64,000 nt of DNA from Branchiostoma floridae (Eukaryota > Chordata > Leptocardii > Amphioxiformes > Branchiostomatidae), in NCBI RefSeq assembly GCF_000003815.2, contig NC_049993.1, positions 6,938,612 through 7,002,611 of the forward strand, written 5' to 3'. The position numbers and the translations under genes are program-made. Below the pieces are notes generated by a model. That model had not been told where the DNA came from and ran no database searches. It saw only the letters and a list, made by a program, of their open reading frames with translations. Positions 28,101-35,430 of this stretch are shown here, in pieces. Numbering within the stretch: position 1 is the first letter of the stretch; the number at the start of each line of letters is the position of its first letter.

Positions 28101-31100
28101 AGCACCAAACCCTGCATTCTTCATTTTTGTACATTTGTATCTTATGTGTTCTTGGTCAGTTTAAAAAGATCTACGCACTGTCTAAGTCTTTAACTATTAA
28201 TCATGCCATCACTAAAGCAATAGCATTCATTTGTATCATACAGATTAAATTTAGTTCTACCAAAGACATAAGGAAAAGTTAATATTCAAACACTTGCTCA
28301 TTGAAAAAATGCTCATTGACAGGCTGCTTTTTTCACCTTTTTTTTCTAGTACCACAGTTCACATAAAGAAAACAACAACAAAAGAACAAACCATAAAATC
28401 TGTTGAACATATCCTGTCCAATAGCATCAAAAAGCACCGCCTCTACAGAAGTAACAAGTTTAAGAATATAATAAGATCCAGGAGTTGGTTCTATGTTCCC
28501 AGGTACCACCCAGGGCTGCACCTGGGCCTACCTTGGCATCTGTCCAACCTTCCCTTCCAACTGTCCTGAAAAGCTAACTAAACCATTGGCGCTGGCATTT
28601 GCTCAAGCCCCTATGGAGGTGAAGGTACACTTTCGACATACAACAAAGATCTCTTCCTTCTGAAGCTGTCAGCTTCGTAAGGACCTTTGGCCAACTTCAA
28701 GCAGCTACACCGCATTCAACATCCAGGAAAAGCTTGATCGAAACACATTTTTTAGTCTAGATTGAGTAGATTCACAAATTTTATCCTGATAAAGAAAAAA
28801 ATGTCTCTGGTCAACTAGAATCTAAGAAATGATACCATATCTCATCAAAATATGATAAGATAAGGAGAAAGAAACAGGTTTATGTTGGAAAACCCAGCCA
28901 TGATTTGTGAGCCCAGAGTGAAATTGATACAGTTGTAGCTGAGTGAGACAAGGTCACTACTGCCCAAGGTCAGAGGTCAGGTCAGCATGGGATGGCACCA
29001 TACCAGGTCGCTGGCTCACCCAGCAAAAAGGTCTGTTCACCATCATTTGGGTTTGAATAGGCCTCAATACTCCTTACTCAGTAATAAGAAAAGGTAGGGG
29101 TGGGTACAGAAAATTTAGGTCCAGGTAAGGTCCAGGTCCCAACCTGAACCTAATTATCTGTGAAAACTTGGACAATACTGAAAACAATATTCTATTTCCC
29201 TAGTATAAAGGACTCTCCTCTACTTCGCTCTTGTTATTTTCTTGGACCTGTAAGCTCCAAAACACGTGAACGCCTGTTGGTATATGTTCATTTTCGAATC
29301 GGTCCAACATCTAGTCCACTGATTTTTTTCAGGTCTGTTTTTCTGGACTAGTCCAACGAGAGAAAAATGGCTTTGTACTGGTACGCTTTACCGATACCCA
29401 CCCCTAAAAAGGGTATGAGTTACTCCTCAAAACCACAGCCAAAACAATTCGGACTTGAACCTGGACCAGGAAGCAATTATGACTTTAGTCAAAATTTTTC
29501 TTTGCTCGAAGAAAAAACACTTGCAGACAGGACCTCTTGGTAGTTATCATGTGATATGTGATAGGATACTTAACTGTCTTAAGTGCAGAAATGACCACTT
29601 AGAGAATGTGTTTTATATCTTTAAGGTATTGAACTGTTGTTTTATGATGTAACATTACACTAGTACACGTGGATATGTTCATGATGTTGTTAAAAGTTGC
29701 TGTTTGGGCTATACCACTCTTTAGCTTTGGTTACGCCTTACTCACAGGTCCTGATACTACGCGATCATATAGATTGCTCCTGGTCAATATTCCGTTCTGA
29801 AGTGAACAAACCTTGATGCAAAAACAACCCCAATGTCTTTAAAAACTCATTCTTAAAAAAATTAAACTACCTTGACCTCCTTTTGTCAGTCTAAACTAGA
29901 CTCCAAATGAAAATCTATACTTCTAAATATTATAAAGTACAATACCCCATACCTCCTAGAAGAAGGTTGCAAATGCTTTGACTACATATAGAGTTATTCA
30001 ATAACAGACCAATATGTGCCATATCTGGCGCTAGCCTGTGTGTACTATCAACCACTTTACTCCATAAGGACACCTCGATACAGAAACAGTTGGGTCTGTT
30101 GGCTTTATCCCCCATGGTCACTCCCTATCTCTGACCACATATGTCGCTCTAACTGACCAGTCAGACCAACAAAGGGCTTATAATGACCCATGCTATACCA
30201 ACTCAATAGCACAAAACAACCAGAACCCTTGTCTCACTACGCCGAAAGTAAAACCACGACTGTGAAACAGTCTAGGTGGACACCGCATCGGGAAAAAATG
30301 TCCCCCTCCTCTCTCTCTCTCAAGAACCAAAAATGTTTTCCTCCATGCGACTGAAAACTTATCTGCCCTGCTTCCTCTGCACTTTGACCTGACACAAAGA
30401 AAGTGGCAGCGACCCAGGCACATGCTAGGTATAACCTTTCATCCAGTTCCTTTGTCTTGCAGCAAGCGACTCCAAGTCACGCTGCTTTGCAGACTGACGA
30501 CACCAGGACTGGTGGATATCTTTCGCTGTAATGTTCTAAGGATTTCCCATCTTTACCTGTTGTTCCTGAGAACCTATTTTAACCCAAGGACTTATCAGAA
30601 AGACAAACAATTACACTGTAAAACACATGGCCCCCTTACTCTGTGTTGACTTGAGGTGGATACATAGTAAACAGGTTACTGTAATACCAAACAGACCATT
30701 CTCACATGGATGCACACAGGACTAGGTGCAACTCTAAATTGTTATTTTGTCTCTTCTCCAAATAATACCTTTGGCAAACTCCAACATGAAAAATAACAAT
30801 ACAACATACAACATAGACTGAGAAGTCAGCAAGGAGAACTGTGTTTTTTAGCAGTTATATTTTGAATACAAATCTATAGTAAAAATTCAGTCATTTCTTT
30901 CCTTTCCTTTCATTCAGTCATGAAATAAATCTGTAAAAGCACCTGCCCTTCACCCATCTTTCTCTGCTTTCATTAGTAAAACAACAAAAAACTTCATTTT
31001 ATTGTATTAGCTACACTGAGACTGCTCAAGTTGGAATTGAGTTTCCAAAAGAGTATATGAAAATATGACAATCCTGTAAATAAATCTACAGCTAACAACA

Positions 31101-34100
31101 AAAGGATACAAAGCAAAACCAGTGGCCTTAAAAAAATGACACACTTTTCCATGATTTATGATATCACATTTCTACCTAAAACGAATACACACATCTACCC
31201 CATGATGAAAAAAAAAACCTTCCCTAGCAAGTAATGTGATCATTTCAACTATTTTTCTGTGCACGTTATATACATGTGATAAAAGCTGCCAAGCTAGACT
31301 GTTTTATTATTCCAGCCAGAAAGTATCAGTACCTTGTTCGAACCACTACCAACTGGCACGGGGGTGCTTATTCCATTGGCCTAATAAATACCTTTCCTTC
31401 CTAAGCTTGAATCCAAAGAAAAACCCTGTGAGATCTAATCTTACATAAACAGACATCACACTAGACCATGTTGCACTAATAAATCCATATCACTGGAAGA
31501 AATTATTTAACCAAGTGGATAAAATTGTGTTTTCATATGCTGACCACCCCCGTACTAATATGCAAAGGCCCTGCTGCACACTGTGTTACACTTGTGCATT
31601 TTGCAAGGGGCCAGTGAAAGGATTCGTCCCAGGACATTTGTAGTGGTTTCGCTCATTCCTCCGCACTAGGAGCGTTAAAACCTTGACAGGTAGCACCAAT
31701 GTTGCCAGATCCCTTTGTGTGAGGCATCCTATTGTGTATCGAACCCTGCAGATCCCCCAGCCCACTGACACGACTGCTGTGAAAACGGCGTTTGTACCCC
31801 ACATGGCCCCCCAGTGTGCCCAACACCTACAGCCACCAGCCAGCACAGGTAACAATAAACCAACCAAACACACAGCACAAGCACCACTCCCGAACTGCAG
31901 CATCCATGTTGACTCAAAAGGCAATAAAAACAGATTCTGGCACAAGATTGTGGAAAAAGAGCATCGGTAGGAAATGTTTAGGGGTGGGTGCCTGGGGCCA
32001 TGCTCCCCACTCTTCTCATGCATAATGTATTCCCATTGAACAGTTGAATGCAGTTGCCAGTATTTGAATACACTTGGTATTGTTGCCTTGAACAGTGGTC
32101 TCAAAGAAAAGGACAAATTTCATGGCTATAAGCCATATTATCTGCCCTCTTGTAAGACTTTCAGTGAGGGATAACAAGTGTAGCTGTTACCAGCTCGCAG
32201 ACAATGGCTCTTACTTTTACCCATCTCTGATTTATCAATCTAAAACTCCAAGACATCTTGGTTGATACCATATGCCACCAGAACATTCCACTTTGTCAAA
32301 GCAATTACCTTATCACAACCAGATCTTAGGTTTTCTTTGAAAAAAAAACACAACAACAAAATGAGAGAGCTATACTCAGTGTAACTTCCACAGACAATAA
32401 AAAAAGTCAGACCAAATCTTGTTTGTAAGGAGATATTCCAATACTAGGTCTTTCTGATTCCTCTGTCTTTATATTCTTGGATTTGCTTCATTTTCTTTCA
32501 AGACTATTATCTTTTGAGCACCGCCCAAGAAGCAATTACCTTTGCTTTTTATCCTTTATAGACTGGTGAGGAGTACACTACCTTTTCACATCGTACCAAA
32601 GGTCGCTGCCAAGTAACCAATGACGAGGCAGCTCTCCGCTTTATTTGCAACCAAACTGATCATGCTATTTGGCTGTTGAGCATGCAACAACAATACTCTA
32701 GAAGAAATCATTGGGACAACTCACATAGTCATGGAACGCCTTGGCTTCGGATGAATGTTCACAAGTATCTCTCCTCTCTGGTGCTGCACAGTATAAATCC
32801 CAGAAAACACTGGAGGAGAGAAAAATACAGTCAATGGAGTCAATCAAACAACGGAACACAACAAACCTGCTCGTACGTTCAACACGCAAACAAGTCGAAC
32901 AATTCGTTACAACCTCGTAACCGACAGGGCTTCTTTCAAGACGCTACGTCTTTTGCACAGTGGGGACGAAAGACCACAAAAGGGGAAACTCAAAGCGTGA
33001 GACAACGGTAACATTACACCACTCCATACAATCTGCACAGTTACAAACAACAATCAAGAGTATAGTGGAACATCTTGTAAAACAAGGGGGTAACTTTTTC
33101 ACTTAGTGCACTCTAAGAAACTACATGCCAATATTCTCCTTGTCTCGTATTAATATTTTTCTGCACTATTTTTTCACACCATTGTTGTTTTCAAGCATGC
33201 TTTGATAAAATCTTACCTATGTACACTCATACCTAAATACCTTAGAGTGGTAGCACTGAGCAAGGATTAGTATAAATAGGCAACAAGGGCCATCAAAAAT
33301 GAAAACATGTACATAGTCATATCACCATAACGTAATCAATATCACAGAATTACAATAGCATACCACATGTATTATCCGGCTTACAACTTCAAAAGAAACA
33401 GCTTAACGTTCATAAAGGGGTAGCCAGCAGCTCAGCAAGTTGCGATATACATTGTGAAATGATATTAAGAAATTAATCTATAAAAAAATATCCATACCTG
33501 AATTAAGATCATATTGTATTAAGTGCACTTGTCTCATATTTCTACACTTTCACTTACGAGTTTAATATACTATAGAACTACTAGAATGGTACCAACTTTT
33601 GCTAGTTTTCTCGAGTTCGTTTTATGTGCAAAATCATAGTAAAAGTAAACACATTTTGCAATAACTGAAATAATCTAGACTATAATTTTGCAGTTTCGAA
33701 GGATTTACCAATTTGATAGTGATGTGTATTACTTTGTTCACTACACACGCAGTCGATTTCACACACATACTGTAAGTTACCAAAACCAAACATATGATCG
33801 CTTACCACCACCACGAATGAAGAAACCCAGGAGGCTCTCCTAACGTTATATTTTTCTCCCATCTTATCTGTGTGGATCACAAAGAAACAAGAAATTGTGA
33901 GCGAACTGACAAAATAACACAATCGTCAGTAGGAGTGGTATAAATCGGAAATCACGGCGAAATCCCAGAGGCGGGAGGTTATAAAAATTCAAAATGGTGG
34001 CCAGTGGCCTGACACAAAGAGTTTGCGGCGAGAGTGACCCATAGTGCCGAGAACGTACCTCCGACAGGAACGTCTGTGCAGCTTTCTGTGCTCCGACATG

Positions 34101-34453
34101 AAGCAAGTACTCGTAAACATATAACGCTAGCCTGCAAGGAACCAAAGAAAACGTGATCAGCCAAGTCGCAAGACGTGCACCAAGTTTACAATCTGGTAAG
34201 AGCGGGAATCACAAAATACTAGCCATTATTCATACGAGGTGGAGAGAGCAGGGGAAGGGGGTACCCCCGAAAATACGACCCCGCGTGCAGCAATACAGAG
34301 GCCGAACTCGCCGATCCAACCACACGGTCCCCCAGACGAAAACCTGAATTTTCTATTTCTCAGCTCAAAATCGACGCAAAATATAAAGTTGACTTACTTT
34401 TCCCTTGCTTGGTTATCCGAGGGTACAGTGCTACCTTTCCCCTTGGCGTACAT
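1078..34453 (-). CDS. SSBP: SSBP2/3/4-type single-stranded DNA-binding protein gene (Ssdp), 5' part
   Basis: Nuclear cofactor family that binds LDB1/CLIM and stabilises LIM-homeodomain transcription complexes. The coding span is a spliced join of 34398-34453, 34059-34131, 33806-33867, 32725-32809, 2431-2523 and 1078-1149, all minus. It gives about 147 residues; the family is usually 360-390 aa, so the C-terminal proline/glycine-rich part lies beyond the left edge. Residues 1-19 are the MYAKGKG...QAREK leader (most relatives start MFAKGKG). Residues 20-43 hold the LisH helix pair ([20 protein letters not shown]), followed by the LUFS block with [18 protein letters not shown] and [13 protein letters not shown]. 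The proline-rich exons 5 and 6 follow. Every junction keeps phase, and exons 1-5 have ordinary GT-AG borders. The [15 protein letters not shown] exon resembles SSBP3/SSBP4 more than SSBP2 as I recall them; a pre-duplication orthologue is expected outside vertebrates. Confidence 0.95.
2431..2523 (-). CDS. SSBP: SSBP coding exon 5 (proline-rich linker)
   Basis: 31 codons, from [17 protein letters not shown] to GFFPG. The donor is gtaaga. The acceptor reads tagcag, so splicing after tag instead of cag would add one Gln (exon then ends at 2526). The Ser start is preferred because vertebrate proteins continue HDY-S at this junction. Confidence 0.93.
2645..2862. mobile_element. Foldback MITE, family 1, copy 1
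   Basis: About 218 bp. Terminal inverted repeats start TAACGATAGTTCACCT and end AGGTGAACTAGCGTTA. The middle is itself foldback: gatatcaagttgacagtgg and tttcaaactgcaat on the left arm pair loosely with complements on the right. Related copies lie at 20197-20409 and 52610-52825. No coding capacity, so it would need a transposase supplied elsewhere. Confidence 0.8.
3043..3120 (+). mobile_element. tRNA-derived SINE fragment
   Basis: A tRNA-like head with an A-box-like segment (atggctgacagtgctgg) about 30 bp ahead of a good B box (GGTTCAACTCC). No proper cloverleaf acceptor stem was seen, so it reads as a SINE promoter rather than a functional tRNA gene. Confidence 0.6.
3806..3899. repeat. 29-bp minisatellite, about 3.2 copies
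   Basis: Unit aacatacgcaataccaccat plus aacaccaaa, three copies almost identical and then a partial copy. The regularity produces open frames in the opposite strand that should not be read as genes. Confidence 0.9.
3930..4135 (+). mobile_element. 3' end fragment of the 1.1-kb CA/hairpin element
   Basis: Repeats the order seen at 26987-27206: ggaagtt-ctgcagtacca, then ccagggggaccaaa, an (AC)n run (4082-4104) and a terminal acctcca...tggaggt hairpin followed by aataa. A diverged right-end copy. Confidence 0.75.
5698..6115. repeat. Local tandem duplication with an insertion in copy 2
   Basis: Copy A (about 5698-5835) and copy B (about 5887-6115) share gagatgggct, cggttttctcaa, aggcctacgctt, the ggaaagttt block and gcattgataat-acattactaaggct. 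Copy B carries about 90 extra bases (near 5930-6020) that begin with a (TTCAG)n run, which suggests an inserted retroelement tail. Confidence 0.75.
7537..8376. repeat. Tandem array, unit 153-190 bp, about 4.7 copies
   Basis: The marker catatgatacttcag recurs at 7602, 7776, 7966, 8130 and 8283. Each unit also carries ttcaaacccaattgta, cctttgttgcac, gttgtctga, ttcacacaacacaga and agtttacaaatata in the same order. Units differ in length through small indels; the third repeats cagtttacaa internally. No coding frame persists across units. Confidence 0.93.
12092..12500 (-). mobile_element. 5'-truncated non-LTR retrotransposon inside the MITE
   Basis: Flanked by GTTAAT on both sides (12086-12091 and 12501-12506), a target-site duplication of the MITE's own terminal repeat. 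The minus strand holds the C-terminal tail of a reverse-transcriptase-type ORF (12262-12495), then an untranslated tail of about 170 bp. 5' truncation plus a short duplication is the normal signature of LINE target-primed insertion. Confidence 0.75.
12262..12495 (-). pseudogene. LINE ORF2 C-terminal fragment
   Basis: 77 codons beginning [15 protein letters not shown] and ending in a [10 protein letters not shown] segment. The EDEIHF...C...Y/ND.R..LF pattern, then a short Phe/Cys-rich tail, is typical of the end of jockey/CR1-group reverse transcriptase ORFs in marine invertebrates. The initial Met is fortuitous: polymerase and endonuclease domains are missing, and the ORF starts at the truncation point. 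Not a host gene. Confidence 0.7.
15935..16075. repeat. Dispersed repeat sharing a core with 61908-61950
   Basis: ctactctccaagcagaggta followed by ggct-cagctgttttt is echoed at 61908-61950 (tactctccaagcagaggttc, then ggctgtttttgacg). Probably the terminus of an interspersed element; ends not defined. Confidence 0.5.
18067..18090. repeat. (AATG)n microsatellite
   Basis: About six AATG units directly before aacattattgctcgac, which resembles the tail of a degraded LINE on the minus strand. A second short run (AATG, about three units) occurs at 54036-54051. Confidence 0.8.
18388..18763 (-). mobile_element. tRNA-derived SINE with CAAAAC-rich tail
   Basis: Read on the minus strand: a tRNA-like head with an A-box region (catagcgcagcggga) and a B-box region (gaggttgcgggttggaatcc). 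Next comes the central cccttgggaaaggcacttta segment, a long body, and a tail of aaccaaac/aaaacc repeats (18388-18412). Head and body match the copy at 55251-55710 over roughly 230 bp but the 3' tail differs. Confidence 0.85.
19150..19262. repeat. Degenerate 28-bp minisatellite with TCCTAGGA cores
   Basis: cctagga recurs at roughly 28-bp spacing, each separated by a gat/gaat-tctgt-like spacer (19179-19256), with decayed units on either side. TCCTAGGA is palindromic, so each unit can fold. Confidence 0.6.
20197..20409. mobile_element. Foldback MITE, family 1, copy 2 (decayed)
   Basis: Same architecture as 2645-2862: attagttcagctttctcgg, ggggtaacctatatcc, ggataccaagtcaaca, a central ttgaaa-rich foldback, then cggataacaccgttcgtta. 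Its terminal repeats are more diverged than those of the other two copies. Confidence 0.65.
20646..21028. repeat. 202-bp tandem duplication
   Basis: Copy A starts at 20646 (actaagaaagcattctt) and copy B at 20848 (actgagaaagcattctt). Both run through tttcaattgcttcataa, tataatcataaatgg and aatggccctaagttgttg to gggatctg. Divergence is modest, so the duplication is fairly recent. Confidence 0.92.
21680..21700. repeat. (TGAAC)n short repeat
   Basis: Four units of tgaac after a T-rich stretch; the same motif on the other strand, (TTCAG)n, sits inside the insertion near 5931. Possibly the tail of one retroelement family in two orientations. Confidence 0.6.
22839..23230. repeat. 193-bp tandem duplication
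   Basis: Copy A (22839-23030) and copy B (23032-23230) share caccgcccaag-ccagctgc, gagtgaccaacctgtctaac, ttcatatagtcttgctgt and gaagattgtatcaaa. No coding frame is conserved between copies. Confidence 0.9.
26148..27206. mobile_element. 1.1-kb non-autonomous element with internal repeats, CA run and terminal hairpin
   Basis: Begins acctccatgaaaat (26148) and ends with a perfect 10-bp stem, acctccatga/tcatggaggt, near 27182-27205, so ACCTCCATGAAA sits at both ends in inverted orientation. Inside, a block of about 290 bp (cattaattatgcaaat, caatccgt-gttcc, tagggggc, gaccatagcatgt) occurs twice and partly a third time. The block ending ggaagttgcgctgcagtacc precedes the (CA)n at 27124-27141. Fragments lie at 3930-4135 and 59060-59150. 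No transposase is encoded. Confidence 0.7.
29096..29405. mobile_element. hAT-like MITE (AGGGGTGGGTA termini)
   Basis: 310 bp with ends aggggtgggtac (29096) and gatacccacccct (29405). Inner gtccagg/ggtccaa and tggactagtcca blocks are also inverted. AGGGGTGGG ends are typical of hAT elements. Flanks (gaaaaggt and aaaaaggg) are similar but not an exact 8-bp duplication, so the superfamily is tentative. Confidence 0.65.
32725..32809 (-). CDS. SSBP: SSBP coding exon 4 (LUFS domain)
   Basis: 85 nt; completes Cys64, then encodes [20 protein letters not shown] followed by EAKAFHDY. The acceptor is ctccag and the donor gtgagt. The exon ends in phase 0, ahead of a 30.2 kb intron. Confidence 0.97.
33806..33867 (-). 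CDS. SSBP: SSBP coding exon 3 (LUFS domain)
   Basis: 62 nt encoding [20 protein letters not shown] plus two bases of a Cys codon. The acceptor is cacacag and the donor gtaagc. The sequence is almost identical to vertebrate SSBPs as I know them. Confidence 0.97.
34059..34131 (-). CDS. SSBP: SSBP coding exon 2 (LisH motif)
   Basis: 73 nt; the first base completes the Lys codon and is followed by 24 codons, [20 protein letters not shown] then FLSE. The acceptor is ttgcag and the donor gtacgt. This is the LisH dimerisation motif, among the most conserved parts of the family. Confidence 0.97.
34398..34453 (-). CDS. SSBP: SSBP coding exon 1 (start codon)
   Basis: ATG at 34453-34451 opens [18 protein letters not shown] and the exon ends two bases into a Lys codon. 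The donor is gtaagt (34397-34392). The start is chosen because it matches the conserved family N terminus. Residue 2 is Tyr instead of the usual Phe. Confidence 0.93.
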
Positions 34454-35325
34454 GCTGGATAGCTGGACTGTCACGCACCTGTCAACCCATCAAGCCCCAG
34501 CCCGACCCGGTAACCATGGAAACACGATGATGACTTGTCAAAAGGTCTTCGCTGATTGGTCCATTTGTTTGGCGGGAGACAGCCCATACTTGAAGCTATA
34601 ATTTTCAAAACCCACGTGACTGTAAGTTGATACCTGATTGGCTACTGTTGAATTAGCCACTTCATTGATGGTGCTGTGCATTTCTGCAATGGCTCCCCCG
34701 TCCTTGTGTGTTTGTAAAATATTATCTTACCCGTCCTAGAATATTAGTAAAGATAATGAGCAGCAGGCACATAGAAATTATATCCTTTTACCTTTTCATA
34801 AGTGAATATCATGTCTTTCTGGGTCGTCAGGATTGCAATAAACCAAACACCAACGAAACAACAAAGATATCGGGAGGTAGCGCCACTGATTGGAAGAGCC
34901 AAGTTTGTGTAGCGCAACACCGCTAATACTTGCTGGGATTTTGTAACTTTATTTGATAATTTGTTACAACCGTAGGGTTTCCCTTTCCCCTTCCTGAATC
35001 AGATATACCATGACGAAGCCTTCCTGTTTGTGGGCTTCAGGAGTACAATGAGCGCGCGCTGAACGGTGTTATTTCCTGGCGTCCTGCGCTACGAGCCAAA
35101 AAATACAACCCGCAAAGGAGAAAGCTTCTCTCCCCCTTCTCCTGCGAGCTGCTTGTGAGTATCGGTCGGAGGTCAGCCGCTGTTTTTATCGATTTTGCGG
35201 GGGCGTCTGGAGACAAATATTTACCTCACGTGATAGGCAAGTCCCCTTTCCATTCGCCAAAAACTTATTAGCTCTTGAATCTACAATGCACCCTCCCGCC
35301 GGAGTTAGATCATTTCCCCTGCAAG
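34454..35325. promoter_or_regulatory. Divergent SSBP/ATG10 promoter region (872 bp between start codons)
   Basis: SSBP starts at 34453 going left and ATG10 at 35326 going right, so this interval must hold both promoters and 5' leaders, unless upstream non-coding exons exist. Visible motifs: an RFX X-box-like gtaaccatggaaac (34510-34523); three inverted CCAAT boxes (34555, 34637, 34889); an E2F-like tttggcggga (34568-34577); two CACGTG E-boxes (34613-34618 and 35227-35232); and a gcgcgcgc run near 35050. No TATA box in a convincing position was seen, which fits a housekeeping CCAAT/CpG-type promoter. Confidence 0.75.
35226..35233. promoter_or_regulatory. TCACGTGA E-box (CLEAR/M-box-like)
   Basis: The 8-bp palindrome lies 93 bp upstream of the ATG10 start codon. 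It is the core of the GTCACGTGAC element recognised by TFEB/TFE3/MITF-type factors, known regulators of lysosome and autophagy genes. USF or MYC-family binding is an equal alternative. Confidence 0.5.
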
Positions 35326-35334
35326 ATGGCCGCC
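35322..35334 (+). promoter_or_regulatory. ATG10: YY1-like element over the ATG10 start codon
   Basis: caagATGGCCGCC combines a strong Kozak context with the AAnATGGCGGC-type YY1 site often found at the start of TATA-less genes. One base differs from the commonest YY1 core. Confidence 0.45.
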
Positions 35335-35430
35335 GGTACCCTGACTTGGTGCCGGTTCAAAGATGAAGCTTCCCAGCTTCTGAGACATTCAGAACGAATA
35401 AAGGACGGCTGGGAATGGACAGAAGTCGAG
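35326..35430 (+). CDS. ATG10: ATG10 coding exon 1
   Basis: 35 codons from [11 protein letters not shown] to DGWEWTEVE, phase 0, with donor gtaaag. An upstream in-frame ATG at 35275 is less likely: the 35326 start has a gcaagATGG Kozak context and gives a length near the family norm. Confidence 0.9.

Larger units (their letters stand above)
2524..32724 (-). other. SSBP intron 4 (30.2 kb)
   Basis: Interval between SSBP exons 4 and 5. I found no host exon in it. Open frames here have no recognisable family and no splice-consistent partners, apart from a LINE fragment at 12262-12495. The repeats are listed separately. Higher-GC patches with richer sequence lie at about 9530-9700, 11040-11360, 13380-13530, 14440-14660, 16430-16960 and 25330-25560. 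They are the places to look for conserved regulatory DNA; nothing more can be read from one genome. Confidence 0.8.

Noticed and set aside
31586-32116. Minus-strand frame of 176 codons and overlapping plus-strand frame
   Set aside because: Both strands are open over the same GC-richer stretch, no family is recognisable and no splice partners fit. Probably chance or an old repeat.
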